DNA from: Atopsyche davidsoni
Lineage: Eukaryota; Arthropoda; Insecta; Trichoptera; Hydrobiosidae
Direction: 5' to 3'
Assembly (NCBI GenBank): GCA_022113835.1
Contig: JAILWY010000020.1
Span: 2,852,001-2,916,000 of the forward strand
DNA length: 64,000 nucleotides
The notes beneath the pieces are model-generated. The model did no database searches and was not told the origin of the DNA. It was given only the letters and a program-made list of their open reading frames with translations. This document shows positions 11,554-23,718 of this stretch, piece after piece (the first letter of the stretch is position 1; the number at the start of each line of letters is the position of its first letter). Made by a program: the position numbers and the translations under genes.

Positions 11554-14500
11554 CTATATAAGATGTAATTTATTGTGATACTTTAGTATTATTTTTCATT
11601 TCGGAGAGCCTTGCATTGTAAGCATCTTTTATTGGCTTCGAAATTTTATATAAAAAAAAACCCAAGTACCTTTCTAATACTTTTGTATGTTTGTATATTT
11701 CGTACTTTGATATTCGCTAAATTAATGTCCATTTGTAAATATTAGGCGTTTTCCATGGGATACGTTTAATTTTTTCATCAATTGATTGAAAAATTTCATA
11801 AATAATCCTTGTAAATAAAAAAATCACTTATTATGGATTTCACTTCTTCGGAGTGTTTTTACATTATGTTTTTCAGTTGTGAATTTTTGAAAACATTCAA
11901 TATTATTTAATACTTTTACAAGGTTTATAAAGATGCCACGCCATCAGCGAGTGTACATATATTATATTTAATTTATTACATTTTTTCAATAATGATTGAA
12001 GAAGCACAGCTAAATGGACTCTTATTTGATATTTATTATAGCATAAAAAATCTAGGATTATTTTCACTTATTCTATCTTATAGGAATCATTAGTTCAAAA
12101 GTAATCGGAAAGCCATAAATATTTATTCCGCACCAAATAATCTGATTAATTAACAAAACATGATGACTTCAATAAATGAAGTTGAGCATGCCAATATTAC
12201 GTGAAGGCAGTTCTTTAAACTGAAGTAGCGTACAATCTAGATTTATATTCCACGCATGCGTCTTTACAGTGAGAACCGACAAATGCTTTTAGTTACAAGC
12301 CACTCGCCTCGTAGCAATACAAATTACCTATGCTTTTGAAGACCATTTGCTTCAGACCACTCGAGCCTTCTATTGAGGTGGTATTCCGTTCGTATCTTTC
12401 ATTTTCGGTCCAATATGTATCTCGGAAGAACATACGCTAGACTATCATCATGTTCTCTCGACCTCAGTAAATTAATTGGCGATTATCCAAACACCCTTCA
12501 ACTCAAGTCGCAGATATAGATTTATGGCTGAACGACTGGATACTTTTGTACTAGCTGCACACGGTGCTTTAAAACTCATGGTATCACACGAAAATGAGAA
12601 ACTACATGTCATTTTTGGACCATAAAAAAAATTTAAGTCTTTGATGATTCTATGTTGTATATTTCATCTCTGAAAATGGTTAAAATGATGTTCTTGGGTT
12701 TTGTGCCGCCCCTTCCGAGGCTTAGCTCTGGCACTGAAGCCATTTTCAAGAATGTCGGGGCAAAATGGTGATTGCTTTGACACCATATCCTCGAAACCTT
12801 GACATGGCATAACACGCGTGAACAAAATCGTTTTGACGATTGCCACTGAAATCTTGAAATTCAAATCATTTTTATGAAGCGTAATTTTTTTTTGAGGTCC
12901 AGTGATAATAAACACCCAATGAGTGATATTATATATTGTGTTAAAATTAGTGGTTAAAAATATGCATTCCTGTTTTCATATCAACAAAAAAAAAAAACTG
13001 GAAACATTATTGTATTTTTACACTTATGTACATTCCATAGTATTAACTATTCGTATTCGTGTATATTTCTCATTATATAACTTATTTAAAATGTATTATA
13101 TTTTTTATTTATGGCCTCTCAAATAAATGCACACGTGAATCACCGAGTGTAATAGAAAAATATTTAGGCTTTAACTCCATCGTAGGATTAAGGGACCGGT
13201 GCATAACAGCACACGAAGCCAAAAATTTCTTATGTTTATTATTTTCAACATTTTTAGTAAGGCATGTTGCTAAAAAACATTCATCGCAGTAGTACTTTTA
13301 AAAGCTGTTATCATATAGGTTCAAAATTTAACCTTGAAAGTATCTGACCTCTCGAAGCTTTTGTGAATGTTTTGAGTGTTTCAAATTCGCGTCTTGTAAA
13401 TAGGGCAATGAAAATTTTTAATTGTCATATTAATTAATATTATTACTTTTTCTTTTCTTCTCCCCTTGCCGGATGATGCGAGTCGGAAACACCGTTTAAT
13501 AATTACTACTCAAGCAATATTTTAAATAAACACCTATTTTGCTAATTACTTATATTGAATTTTTTACAGAACCTTGTTTAGCCGTAATGTGTTATCTTAG
13601 TATTTTTGATCACATGCTCGTGACGTTTTCAAACATACGCCGAGTCTCTGAAAGGCCGATCAACCAAATCAATAATATTTATAGAATCGTTAAACGCTTC
13701 TAAAGTTTTTCTATAATTGCTACTTTGCTAATTACTCATTTGCAATCGAATTAAGATTGACGAAGCTTGTATTACGCATTTGACATTTTGTTGATCATCC
13801 TTCTAGAAATCAGGTGTTTAAAAGCAATAGAGTTATCTTATGTAAATAAAGTTACCTGTATTTATTTTGCTGCTTGTATATCTTATTCTACAGATTATTT
13901 TACGACTCATGATATCACCTGGCGATAAAATACAGGAACTCAAAGATGCATTTTTGTTAGTTTCGGGAAGTATTTGGCAAGTTTTGTAGATAAAAAAAAA
14001 GAAGTGCAGTTTATATAAAATACAATAAGAGTTTATTAAAAAAATTCATAAGCGGTAACCAATTGCTAAAAAACATTTATTACATATTATTTTCTCATCT
14101 TTTTATATGGCAAACATAATATATATTTTGATTATTAATTAAGAATTTTTTATTATTTAATAATCAAAAAATTATAATTCATCCGAATCAGTCTTGACGT
14201 CAGTTATAATGTTAAAAATACAACTATTTGGGACGTAGATTTTTTGAGTGTAACAATACTATAAAGAAATCGTCGTTATACTTTTAACCATTAAATATTC
14301 AAAGTCTCATTATTATGTATATTATATCAACAATACATAGTCTCATGTACTCGGGTTGTTCTGAAAATATACTTACTCTTGAACTCCAAATACTCTTAGG
14401 CTTTTAATTTCAGTACCGGTTTTTTTCTGTTTGATTTATTATACATTATGTATATTGTATATTTTTGTTGTGTTCTTGATATATTTGGAATTAAATCTGT

Positions 14501-14978
14501 TTATAACAAACGTGTTTTTGTTCATCCTCCCAATAATTACTGTCCATGATATTGTATAGATGTCCACCGTGTATCCCTTTCGCTTGCTGGTGGTTACTTA
14601 ACACTCGAACAGAACACACGTGAACCCCTGCTTATGAAATAGAAGACAACCGAATACTAACCACGTCATGGTGCAGTAATTACCATGGTTGTTCACATCT
14701 CTGTGTGTAAAAATGCAACACGCAACAAGAATAAAAAGTAGTGAAGTTGGTTACTGACCCAGTTTTTCTGAACTTAGATGTCTCGCTCGTGGAATAAAAA
14801 TAAAAAAAGTTTATCCATTTGATATATTAAGTTTACTTTACAACCATTTTCAACAAGTATAAAATCAACAAATTTACAACGGAGAATAATACAATTTGGA
14901 ATGACTAGGACCAACACGTTATTTACATAGCCAAACTTTATGCAAGATCAATTGCATGAGTATTGAGAACCGTGTTCT

Positions 14979-15150
14979 TGTATGATGATTTGTCTGTTAA
15001 TGTCTGAAATTTTACACGCGTAAAATATTGACCGGAAACCATAATTTCAGACATTTGCAAACACCTTGACAAAGACTCGGTTTTATTGAGAACACCGGTC
15101 AGCGGAATCAGCCAATAGCGTTCTCAATTTGCAAGAAATATCATCATACA
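14979..15150. repeat. Nested foldback structure
   Basis: An outer inverted pair TGTATGATGAT (14979) and ATCATCATACA (15140-15150) encloses a perfect 13-nt inner pair AATGTCTGAAATT (14999-15011) and AATTTCAGACATT (15043-15055). This could be a decayed MITE or other foldback; no target duplication was recognised. Confidence 0.55.
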
Positions 15151-16551
15151 CTCGGACCCGATTCCCAAGATCTACAATAAGGATTCTTCGTGTACTGTAC
15201 TAGAAAATAAATATGTGAATCAAGAAGTTATATAACTAAAGATTGTATGGACGGCAGTATTCAATAGTGAAGTTGTTATTTTATTAGTATAAGATATGGT
15301 TGACATTGGCGCTTTAATAATAATAATAAATAGTTTGAAAACATTGGCATTTCAACTATTTTACTGTGTCCCAGTACTGCGTGCAAATATTACTAAAGCG
15401 CTATCGGTTATGGAATAAACCACAAGTATAGCGTTATGTATGTACATCAGTAATAATTCATATATTCTAATGATAATATACAAAATGCATGTCAACTATT
15501 ATAGCTCAACTTGTTTTTTAACAATATTTAAAGTAACTTAAGAGTGAAGGTCTTCAAGGTGTTAAGTTAAAAGCCAAGAGCGTTTATGTATATATTAGCA
15601 TTATCATAATCTACTTATTCCATACTGTTTCCCTGCGTGTTTATTGATAATCATAAACGAATTATTATAATACAATTCCTTACGAATTACCCCTTAATAT
15701 TATGATGTGTCTAGACATTATAGATAAGGTTAACAGCCGGGTTCTTCGCGGGGACACCAGGGCCAACACCGATTCCTTGGAGTCTTGTGAAGCAACATAC
15801 TAGTGTTGAATACTGTAGAATCAACCGCCCCTTGAGAATCTAATAAATACGTCGATCTTTTGAATAGCATCACATGGGATGACTTTGTTGTCTTTCAGGT
15901 GGTCTTTCCAGGGGATTACCGAGAAGGCTAGCGGCCTTATTCCTTACACGTGTTGAGCAGACAGTAAATGTAGTGTAAGCATTAAGGGGTCCCATGGTTT
16001 CTACTCAGTCCGAGTTGAGCAATAAGCTGATATTTTGAACAACATTACGAGAGACGGTTTCTCGGTTGACTATTTTGCAGTTGGTGTGAATCTTACGACA
16101 GGCCTGACTGGTCAGACTTCCATGGCAACTGACCTTCATTATAATAAAAAGCATATACACATTAACAGTTTTATGACTATAGATTGTGATTGTGCTATTT
16201 AAATACATATTTACATATAAAACAACTATACAGATAATATTCAAACTTATATACTATATCTAAAATAATTCTTTGATATAAGTTCAAAGACTGGTCAAGC
16301 GCTGTTAAACAAATTAACCACGATCTTAACGGTATGAGGTTATTTACATTTTGTTGAAAACGCAAAATAGTTAACTTAAAAACTTATTATTATATACACA
16401 TAATACAATTAATTAACCACAGTAATGTACAAGTATTTAATACATATTCAATTCCCCAGATTCATCGTATTTTTAATATCACAATTATAAAACTGGTGTT
16501 TGTTATTTGATGAGTACTTTCAGCTATTAAAACAAACACGTCGGGAGGGTG

Positions 16552-16853
16552 CCAACACGTGTTACCCTAAGCCAGTGGCGTGCAGTCCATACAAACAAAA
16601 AAACTGTTAGAGCTTATAAAAATTAAAAATCATTGACATAATTAACATTTGAGAAATTTATAATCAGAGAATATTTTTTTTATTGTATGAACTGCACGCC
16701 ACTACCTTAAACAAATTAAGGACAATTTAAGACCAACGTGTGTTGCCTTAAACAAACATGAAACACTAACATGCGTTGACGTGCCGTTTAGGATAAATTA
16801 GGGCCAACTTGTTGTCTAGCACATCGGGCGAGACAGAGCCAACACTCGTTGCT
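16552..16853. repeat. Palindromic ~35-bp minisatellite interrupted by a MITE
   Basis: Five degenerate units carry an imperfect palindrome of the form CCAACRYGYGTTGSC, starting at 16552, 16733, 16766, 16804 and 16839. The last four are 33, 38 and 35 nt apart. The first gap is 181 nt, and shrinks to about 41 nt once the 132-bp MITE and its 8-bp target duplication are removed. Confidence 0.5.
16573..16704. mobile_element. hAT-type MITE (132 bp)
   Basis: The left end is CAGTGGCGTGCAGTCCATAC. The right end carries its complement TATGAACTGCACGCCACT, with the final base changed. The flanking octamers CCCTAAGC (16565-16572) and CCTTAAAC (16705-16712) agree at 6 of 8 positions. Same family as 8711-8802. 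Confidence 0.75.
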
Positions 16854-18172
16854 CTATATCGGAACGGCGTTTGCGTGACTATATATTCTTGCTTATTTGG
16901 CTTAAAAAAAGTGTATTTGTAAACGTTGGTGTGTTGGAAGTTGTACATTCACATAAAAAGTGCCTTCGCTAAAAAGTGTATACTTTGGAACATCTCGATC
17001 AGGAAATATGCAATTTGTATAAAATAGTAACTTGGTAGTATAAAATAATTTATTATTGTAATGAAAATAATCTAGTGAGACAAGCTGGGCATTTGGGCTT
17101 GTACGACAGCACCACCGTGGATAGAAAACATCAAATAAATATCATAAACAAAATCGATATAACTAAAACAAAACCACCCAATAAGAAAAGAAAGTATAAG
17201 ATGTGTAGTACGAGTTTAAAAAATTAATAGGCGACAATAACATCTTGACATCTGTCTTGAGGTAGGTTAACAAAATCTCAGTATGTATAGATCAGAACGT
17301 TGGATGTTAGATAATAATGAATATAGGCAGCTAGCGGATGCCATCATAGTCTCCCAAAACGTGCGAGGATCTGTCTTGTGTCTAGGTAAACAAAATCTCA
17401 GTATGAACGTGATGACTATAAAATAAAAACTAAAATTATTTGGGACGATAATCGAATCGATCGCACTTCGTCTACTGTTCCCGTCTTATTTAGTACATCA
17501 AGAGTCTTGGCACATATTTGATGATTGCAAGCGCCTCGCCGACTCGGCGTTGCCTGCGCTGGGCGAAGCGCTTTACAAAGTTTTACACTGTAGTAATTTA
17601 TATAAGATGTCGTAGTTGTAAGTTAACAACTCTAAGGATGCGTAAAGGCGATTTACAAACATAAGCAAATCAAAAAATTGAACTTTTGAAAATTCACTGT
17701 ACAAAAATACAATACAATGTAACAATAAAAAAATATACAGCCTGCGTGTCAAAGTACCGAATAAATGAACAGATGAATTTTTTAAATAATCAAATACTCG
17801 GTGTCTTGCACAAAAATGTAGAATATCTACTTTGATGATAAATATTTCTTTTCAATAATTTACGCATTAGTGGAAAATGAATCCTCATCGGTTGAATGAT
17901 TTTTTTAAATTGTCTCTTTTAAGGTTAATTTAATATAAACGTAAGAAATAGGCGAGTTTTATGACTCAATCAAATTTACTGAACCCATGAAGGTAATGTT
18001 TTTCTTTTTGGCCATAAATACTATAAACAATCACAATAAACTAAAATCAGTAGAGTACTCCCAAATCTCAGTACTATACATAGAAATGGTCATTATTCAT
18101 CACAAACTGTTCCGTATGGCACGCAGACACTGGGTTGCTGCGGTCCAGTGAACTCGTGTTCCGCCCAAGGGC

Positions 18173-21100
18173 TCAGTCCTCGTCCCAAGTGGCATCCCCC
18201 CAGCCGCCCTCCACCGCCTCTGCACGCTCCTCTGATTCAAGCGGAGCAAAAGTCAACTTCGAGCTCACTCCGTTCGACCCGCTTCTTGAAGCAATGTCCA
18301 GCACGCTCGGCTTCTCAATCACCGGTTCCATGTCCGTGAAGAAGTTGAATTCGTCCTTTTTCGCCGTCGAGTCACTATCGCTAGATTTAAACATTTGATT
18401 CTTGATATCGAGTTCGGAAATATCTGTTAACTTTTTAGATTTCGCTATCATCGCCGCATTTTGAAGATACCCCGAATCGTTTTTTTGGCTGACAGTTTCT
18501 ACAGGTGTCTTCGGTTCTTCTATTTCGTCTAAAATAATTGAAGGTACTTCAGGAGTGTCCGAATCGGGGAGAGCCGGGTGATAGGGCTGGGCGAGTGTTT
18601 GAGTGAGAGTGCTGGCCTTGGCTTCGCCGCTTTCGTCGTTCCAGTCACTCCAGTTTCCGTCGCTGCCGTCAAAGTCGTTTTCTACCAGACGCGTACCGAC
18701 TTCTGTGTCGGGGTCCTCCCCACCGTCAGGAGAAGGACGCTCGTGTAGGCGTTGCAGGGCCGCTGCCCGTGGCGCGGGCGATGGCTGCAAAGATTGCAGC
18801 GGATGATGCAGAGGCGTGCCGTCAGCAAAGAGCTTGGTGCGCTGACCACCGATGACAGCGGTCGCTCCGAGCACAGGCACGAGATCGGCCAGGCAATACA
18901 GCGTCATGGACACTAGCGAGTCGCACGTATCTTTGATACCCAACAGTAGCTGCAGAATAAAAAAAAACATAAATTCATGATTGAGTACATCTGTTCTCGT
19001 AGTAACAGTGCATTGAAAATATTTGGCTTTGCATTTAAATAAATTTAATTAAATTTTTATGCATTGCGTGATGGGCGTTATGAACGTACCTCCGGTAAAA
19101 CGTGAGTCGTCAGGTCCTCGTGACTGAAGGTAGAGTAGAACCCGGGGAAGTACTTGAGCAGCAGCAATCGCACCTGCAGAAACACCAAGTCATTTCCTCT
19201 CAAGAGAATCACAAAACGTATCCCTTAGACCAGTGTCTTGCGGACCATCCAAGCAATAAGGCATTGGCTGGTTTAAAGGATATTTTAAACAATTTAAAAA
19301 TAAATGTTTTAGTGCTTTTATACGAATTAATGGTTAAATTAAATAAATTTTTAACAAGCATGAAGTTTGAACTCAGACATGCTAATGGAAATACTACCTG
19401 CACATCCCGCACCCGGAACATCTTGAGCAGATGCGGAGAGATGTACTGTTTGAAGATAGTCAACGAGAACAGTCCAGGCCGCTCCAGGTCATCACAATCA
19501 TCTGAAAATATTTACCATTCATCACAATTTCTGAAAAACATCTTCAATAAATGATTATTAAAAAACCTAACCAAAGATGTTTACAACTTTTATATTTAAT
19601 AGTTTTTTATAATTCATTGACAGTTTAAGAAAAAAATTCTCGAGGCCACAAATCTATACATAAAGTTTGAATGATAATTGTTATGCTATCTACAGTACAA
19701 TATCTGAACGTAAATTGTGATCATAATACCTGGGCGTGGGAGTAGCAACTGCGGCAGGAGGCAGTCGCGAGCCGTCGGATCCAACAGCACGAGGCGTGAC
19801 AACAGCGGCGCCGACAATTGCTGCGCCACAGTGGCCTGCGGGTACGCACGTAGTCGTGCAACCAGGCAGCTGAAAAAGGCCGCCCGTTCCGCACTCCTCA
19901 TGAGCGGAAGGGAGCTCAGGAAGTTGCACACGGAGATGAAGTCATGTCCCAGCAGGGGCTGATCTAGTACGCAACTAAAGGACGGACGCGTATCGACCTT
20001 GGACGACTGCAGCTGGCGACAGAATGCGCGGAACTCCACTAGATGAGGGACATCTTCTGCAAAAACAATTGTTTATATTTTCAGATATTCAAAACAATAC
20101 ATCGGATCGCATTGTCCCATTCGGTAAATATGAAAAACTAGAAGGATATTGGTTTGTACCAACAAAACAAACTGCACATGACTGTTAACCAGGTACTACA
20201 AGAACTAACACAGACACCAAGAACACCAGCGAATTACAACCGAGTCGATTAAATTACAAAGCTGTACAGGGATGAAGTTACATATGGGTAGATACTCACC
20301 CTCTTTGCGACCCTTAAAGACGTCGTCCACAAGAGTGCAGAAGGCGTACTGGTCTACTCTGGTCAAGTCTTGCAGGGAGTCCTCGTCTGGATCCACTGCC
20401 TTTCCGTACCTGCAACAGACGATTCGATCTTCAATATTCTGGCAATATTGGTAATTAGAGTATTGAACCTCTTCTGTCACGTTTATTATATATTCCGTTT
20501 AGCAAAAGGCAGTATTCTCACCGATACTTGCGGGTCTGCTTTAGATACGTGGGCGTCATTTCTTTGAAGCTGCGGAGGAACTCCATGCCTCCGAGTCTCC
20601 AGCTGCCGTCCTCCAGCACATAGATAGCACCGATGCTAACATTATTGTGCGATGACGTGGCCTGTAAATATACCTTTCAATGTAAAATGGAATAGATAAA
20701 TTTTCATCAAATAGATTTTTTATATAGAAAATGGCAAATTCCAGAAACGTTTCCAACTCAGCCATATTTGCCTCGGAATGCGTTCTTTGCCTACGTGCCT
20801 TTTCCGCTGCAGGAGAAGCGGTTATACTCTATTCAATCTCAGATGATCTGAACTTGAACGTCTCCCGTTCGCGGGATTAATATACATCAGAAAGAACATT
20901 TTTTTATATTGATTTAAAACGTAATATTATAAACACATTATGTTGGAAAATATGCTATTTAAATACAATTGATTTAAAAATAAAGGTGTTTTTTATTTAA
21001 TATTTATTAGCTTTACTTTTTTGCAATTGATCGATAGACTTATAGAGTGACATTTTCAATAAGACATATATAATCAAAACGAATAATTTTTTTAAAAATA

Positions 21101-22538
21101 AATGATTTTTTATACGAATTCGTGAGTGAATGCTTGTTTGCTAGCCATAACTAAACAATAAAAAATCTTATCTAGCACGGATGGAAGCATAGAAAATTGA
21201 TTAGTGTATAAACTATGTGGTACAAAAACAACGAAAAAAAGATTATACAACATGACAGCGACTAAACATTTTTTACAATAATAAATGTAGTATTTGTAGG
21301 TTTTGGCATTTCCTGGCCGAATAGAGCCCATTAAGACCCATTACATTAGTTGATGTTGTCAATCAATCATTTTGAACAGATGACAGACCAATGAATGAGA
21401 AGGGGAATTTATATCGGGAATGGGTTTTATGAAATTTATTGCATCGCTGGTATGAGTAAATAGCCTACTAATTGGATGCATACGAATTCAAGAATATATA
21501 AGAAGAAACGTGCGAATTAATCTAGTTATTGGTAATCAGATTCTAAGATCATTGCCACTTTTACCACTTTTAATCGATGATGGGCAACTGTATTGTTGAA
21601 GTGAATGATACATATGGCATGTGCAGTACCGTGGTGTGAAGGAAGTCGAGAGCTTTCGCCACCTGATGGAGGCCGACACAGAGCTGCACGGGGTCCTGGG
21701 TGGCGAGAGTCTGGGTCAGCGGCTGCACAGGCTCGGTGGCCAGCCATTGAACGCCGCGCTGCTGCCAGTGCCACACGTAGCGCAAGATCCACGGGTGTCG
21801 ATACTTCATCAGGCTCTGCAATTAAATCATTCATTTTTTATTATGATTATCAAAAGAAATATTTAGTAAATTGGCACGTGAAAAGTCGACCTCATCGTTC
21901 GATTTCATTTTCATCAACAGTAATAATCTATGATAAACTAGTTAAAAATTGTATACCGGCAGATGAATTAACGAAAAATAATATTACTTTATAAGATATG
22001 CAGTTTATAAATTTGCATCTCACAACGTCCTGTCACTGAGTATAAGTTTGGCATCTACAAAACATAATATTTTTGGAGTATTGCAAAGACGGTGAAAAAA
22101 AAGATGTGAATACTTGCACTGTGATCCATTCAATGACATTACAACAAATTAATCTTTGAATATCAGTTTTAATATAATATTTTCTTCGAATCATTTATCA
22201 AATAAAATTATGATATTAAAAATGCTTTTTATATACTCTATTGCCACTTGCTCTAAGTTTGACAGATGAAACGTCAGAAGAGGGGATTATTTATAAGTTG
22301 TATCGTGGCAGTGATCGACACTTACGATGGCACATTTTTCGAGAGGCGTATGAGTGGACCACAGTGGCCCCAGCACGGCCGACTCGCTCTTGAACACCGA
22401 TATGGAGCCATAGCCCTTAAGGTTGAAGAAGAAGCCAGAGTCGTTGACCGTGGCCTGATAGTGCGCCCAGAAGTCCGTGATCTCGATGGCTTTGTCGTTG
22501 ATCTCCAGGCCACTGAGGTGCGAGGACTCGTTCCCCAT
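18173..22538 (-). CDS. SCYL3/PACE-1-like pseudokinase
   Basis: Eight exons on the minus strand, in order: 22538-22326, 21815-21630, 20661-20522, 20409-20300, 20056-19730, 19501-19398, 19173-19090, 18949-18173. All introns are GT-AG and phases are consistent, giving 646 aa. The N-terminus MGNESS carries the glycine-2 myristoylation context of PACE-1 (SCYL3), and RHPWILRYVWHWQQ followed by EPVQPL matches the SCY1-family pseudokinase domain. The HRD and DFG catalytic motifs are replaced (HNNVSIG and RLGGME), so it should lack kinase activity. A helical, HEAT-like middle follows, then an acidic low-complexity tail ending GWGDATWDED. SCYL proteins act in Golgi/COPI trafficking and cell adhesion; PACE-1 binds ezrin in mammals. 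The identity is from motif recall; SCYL3 is favoured over SCYL1/2 because of the myristoyl start. Confidence 0.88.
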
Positions 22539-23219
22539 GGTCGCGATTTGACTGCTGCAGGAGTGCAGGGTGCCAATTCAGTGACAGTTGCACGTATCCT
22601 CGGGTGACATACCGACCAACATACTGCCTAGTTGGTACATTGCCTCCAATTACCACTACTTGCTCACATTTGAATATTTGTGTGACAGCTGGCCAAAGGC
22701 TCGGAAAATAAATGCTTAAAGCTGTTGAGTTGTCTGAAATATTGTCTATGAAAAATGACACAAAAATGAAATTATTTGATCTGATGTTGATTACTTATAA
22801 CAAAAGTACTATAATAGTTTTAAAACTGCTTTTAAATTCAATTCACACAAAAGATATTCTACTTGCTGTAATCCTATCAATTTTGACTTTTTACAAAACA
22901 ATGTTTACTTAGGCACCATGTTTTTTTTTTTTTTTTAATAATTTTAATATTTCTCGTATTATCTGTAGCTCAAAAAACAGATTTTTTTATAGCCAGAAGT
23001 TAACTTTTTTTTATTAACTTGACATGAAAAATTTCGTGTCTATTTTTTGTAATATAATAATTGGTTGGCAACACTGCTCACCGGCTGTCAGAAGATTCAC
23101 AATTCATAATGAAAATACGATGCTATGTTGAAAATGTGATCATGGTAGGCACAACCATTTATCTAGATTCAAGCTATTGCAGGGGTTAGTACCTACATCG
23201 GAACACGTGTCTTACGGCC
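22539..23219. other. Upstream flank of the SCYL3-like gene
   Basis: Presumed promoter and leader of the minus-strand gene, followed by AT-rich DNA with a poly-T run at 22921-22937. No coding gene or clear core promoter motif seen. Confidence 0.4.
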
Positions 23220-23718
23220 TGTTGGAATGTGACATTCGACCCATAATCCATTAGATATTTTATTAGACGGCCCATTAAAATATGACACAAACCCATAGTA
23301 ATTAGCGGTCAGTCAAAAGGCGATCGTATTTCAGGCGAAACGTCCTCGCAATGAGACACCCCCCGATACGTGGGATTCTTCCTGTTTACGCTATTCACAA
23401 AGGCAGCGGGACCGTATATAAGCGGCTTCCCCGCGCCTCTGTCATTTTGAAGGCGCTGAAGGAAAATCTTCCTGTTTCGCCGATAAAGCCAAATACACTA
23501 GACTAGACTCTCGAGACCTCGCGGCATCGAAGCAGTAACCACGTACATTTCTACCCAGTGTAGTTATACTGAATAAATTACGAATACGGAAATATTTCGC
23601 CAGCCTTCTGATTTCCGACCATACATCAATCCTGCAACTACCAACATCACATCACGACATCGGAGACTACAATAACAATACTTCATATCATCGGCGAAAT
23701 TGGTGACCCCGACGTGAT
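23220..23718 (+). mobile_element. LTR of a retrotransposon with adjacent primer-binding site
   Basis: A promoter-like block (CGTATATAAGCGG near 23411), a polyadenylation signal (GAATAAATTA near 23572) and an immediately following primer-binding-site-like sequence, TGGTGACCCCGACGTGAT (23701-23718), form the normal order of a 5' LTR and leader. The probable 5' edge is TGTTGGAATGTGAC at 23220; the 3' edge lies between about 23690 and 23700. No gag/pol frame follows and no second LTR is visible, so the element is truncated or solo. Confidence 0.6.

Larger units (their letters stand above)
11554..18172. other. Gene-free AT-rich DNA between Rab9 and the SCYL3-like gene
   Basis: I see no protein of recognisable family on either strand. 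Contents: a nested foldback (14979-15150), a hAT-type MITE inside a palindromic minisatellite (16552-16850), and a direct repeat pair (about 17250 and 17367, sharing ATCTGTCTTG and CAAAATCTCAGTATG). The last few hundred bases would include the 3' UTR of the minus-strand SCYL3-like gene. Confidence 0.45.

Noticed and set aside
12633..12915. Minus-strand open frames near 12.7 kb
   Set aside because: I suspected a transposase remnant but found no catalytic motif or family pattern, so I do not list it.
19102..19554. 150-codon plus-strand open frame
   Set aside because: It is antisense to exons 6 and 7 of the SCYL3-like gene and the intron between them; the minus strand has matching splice sites and family motifs.
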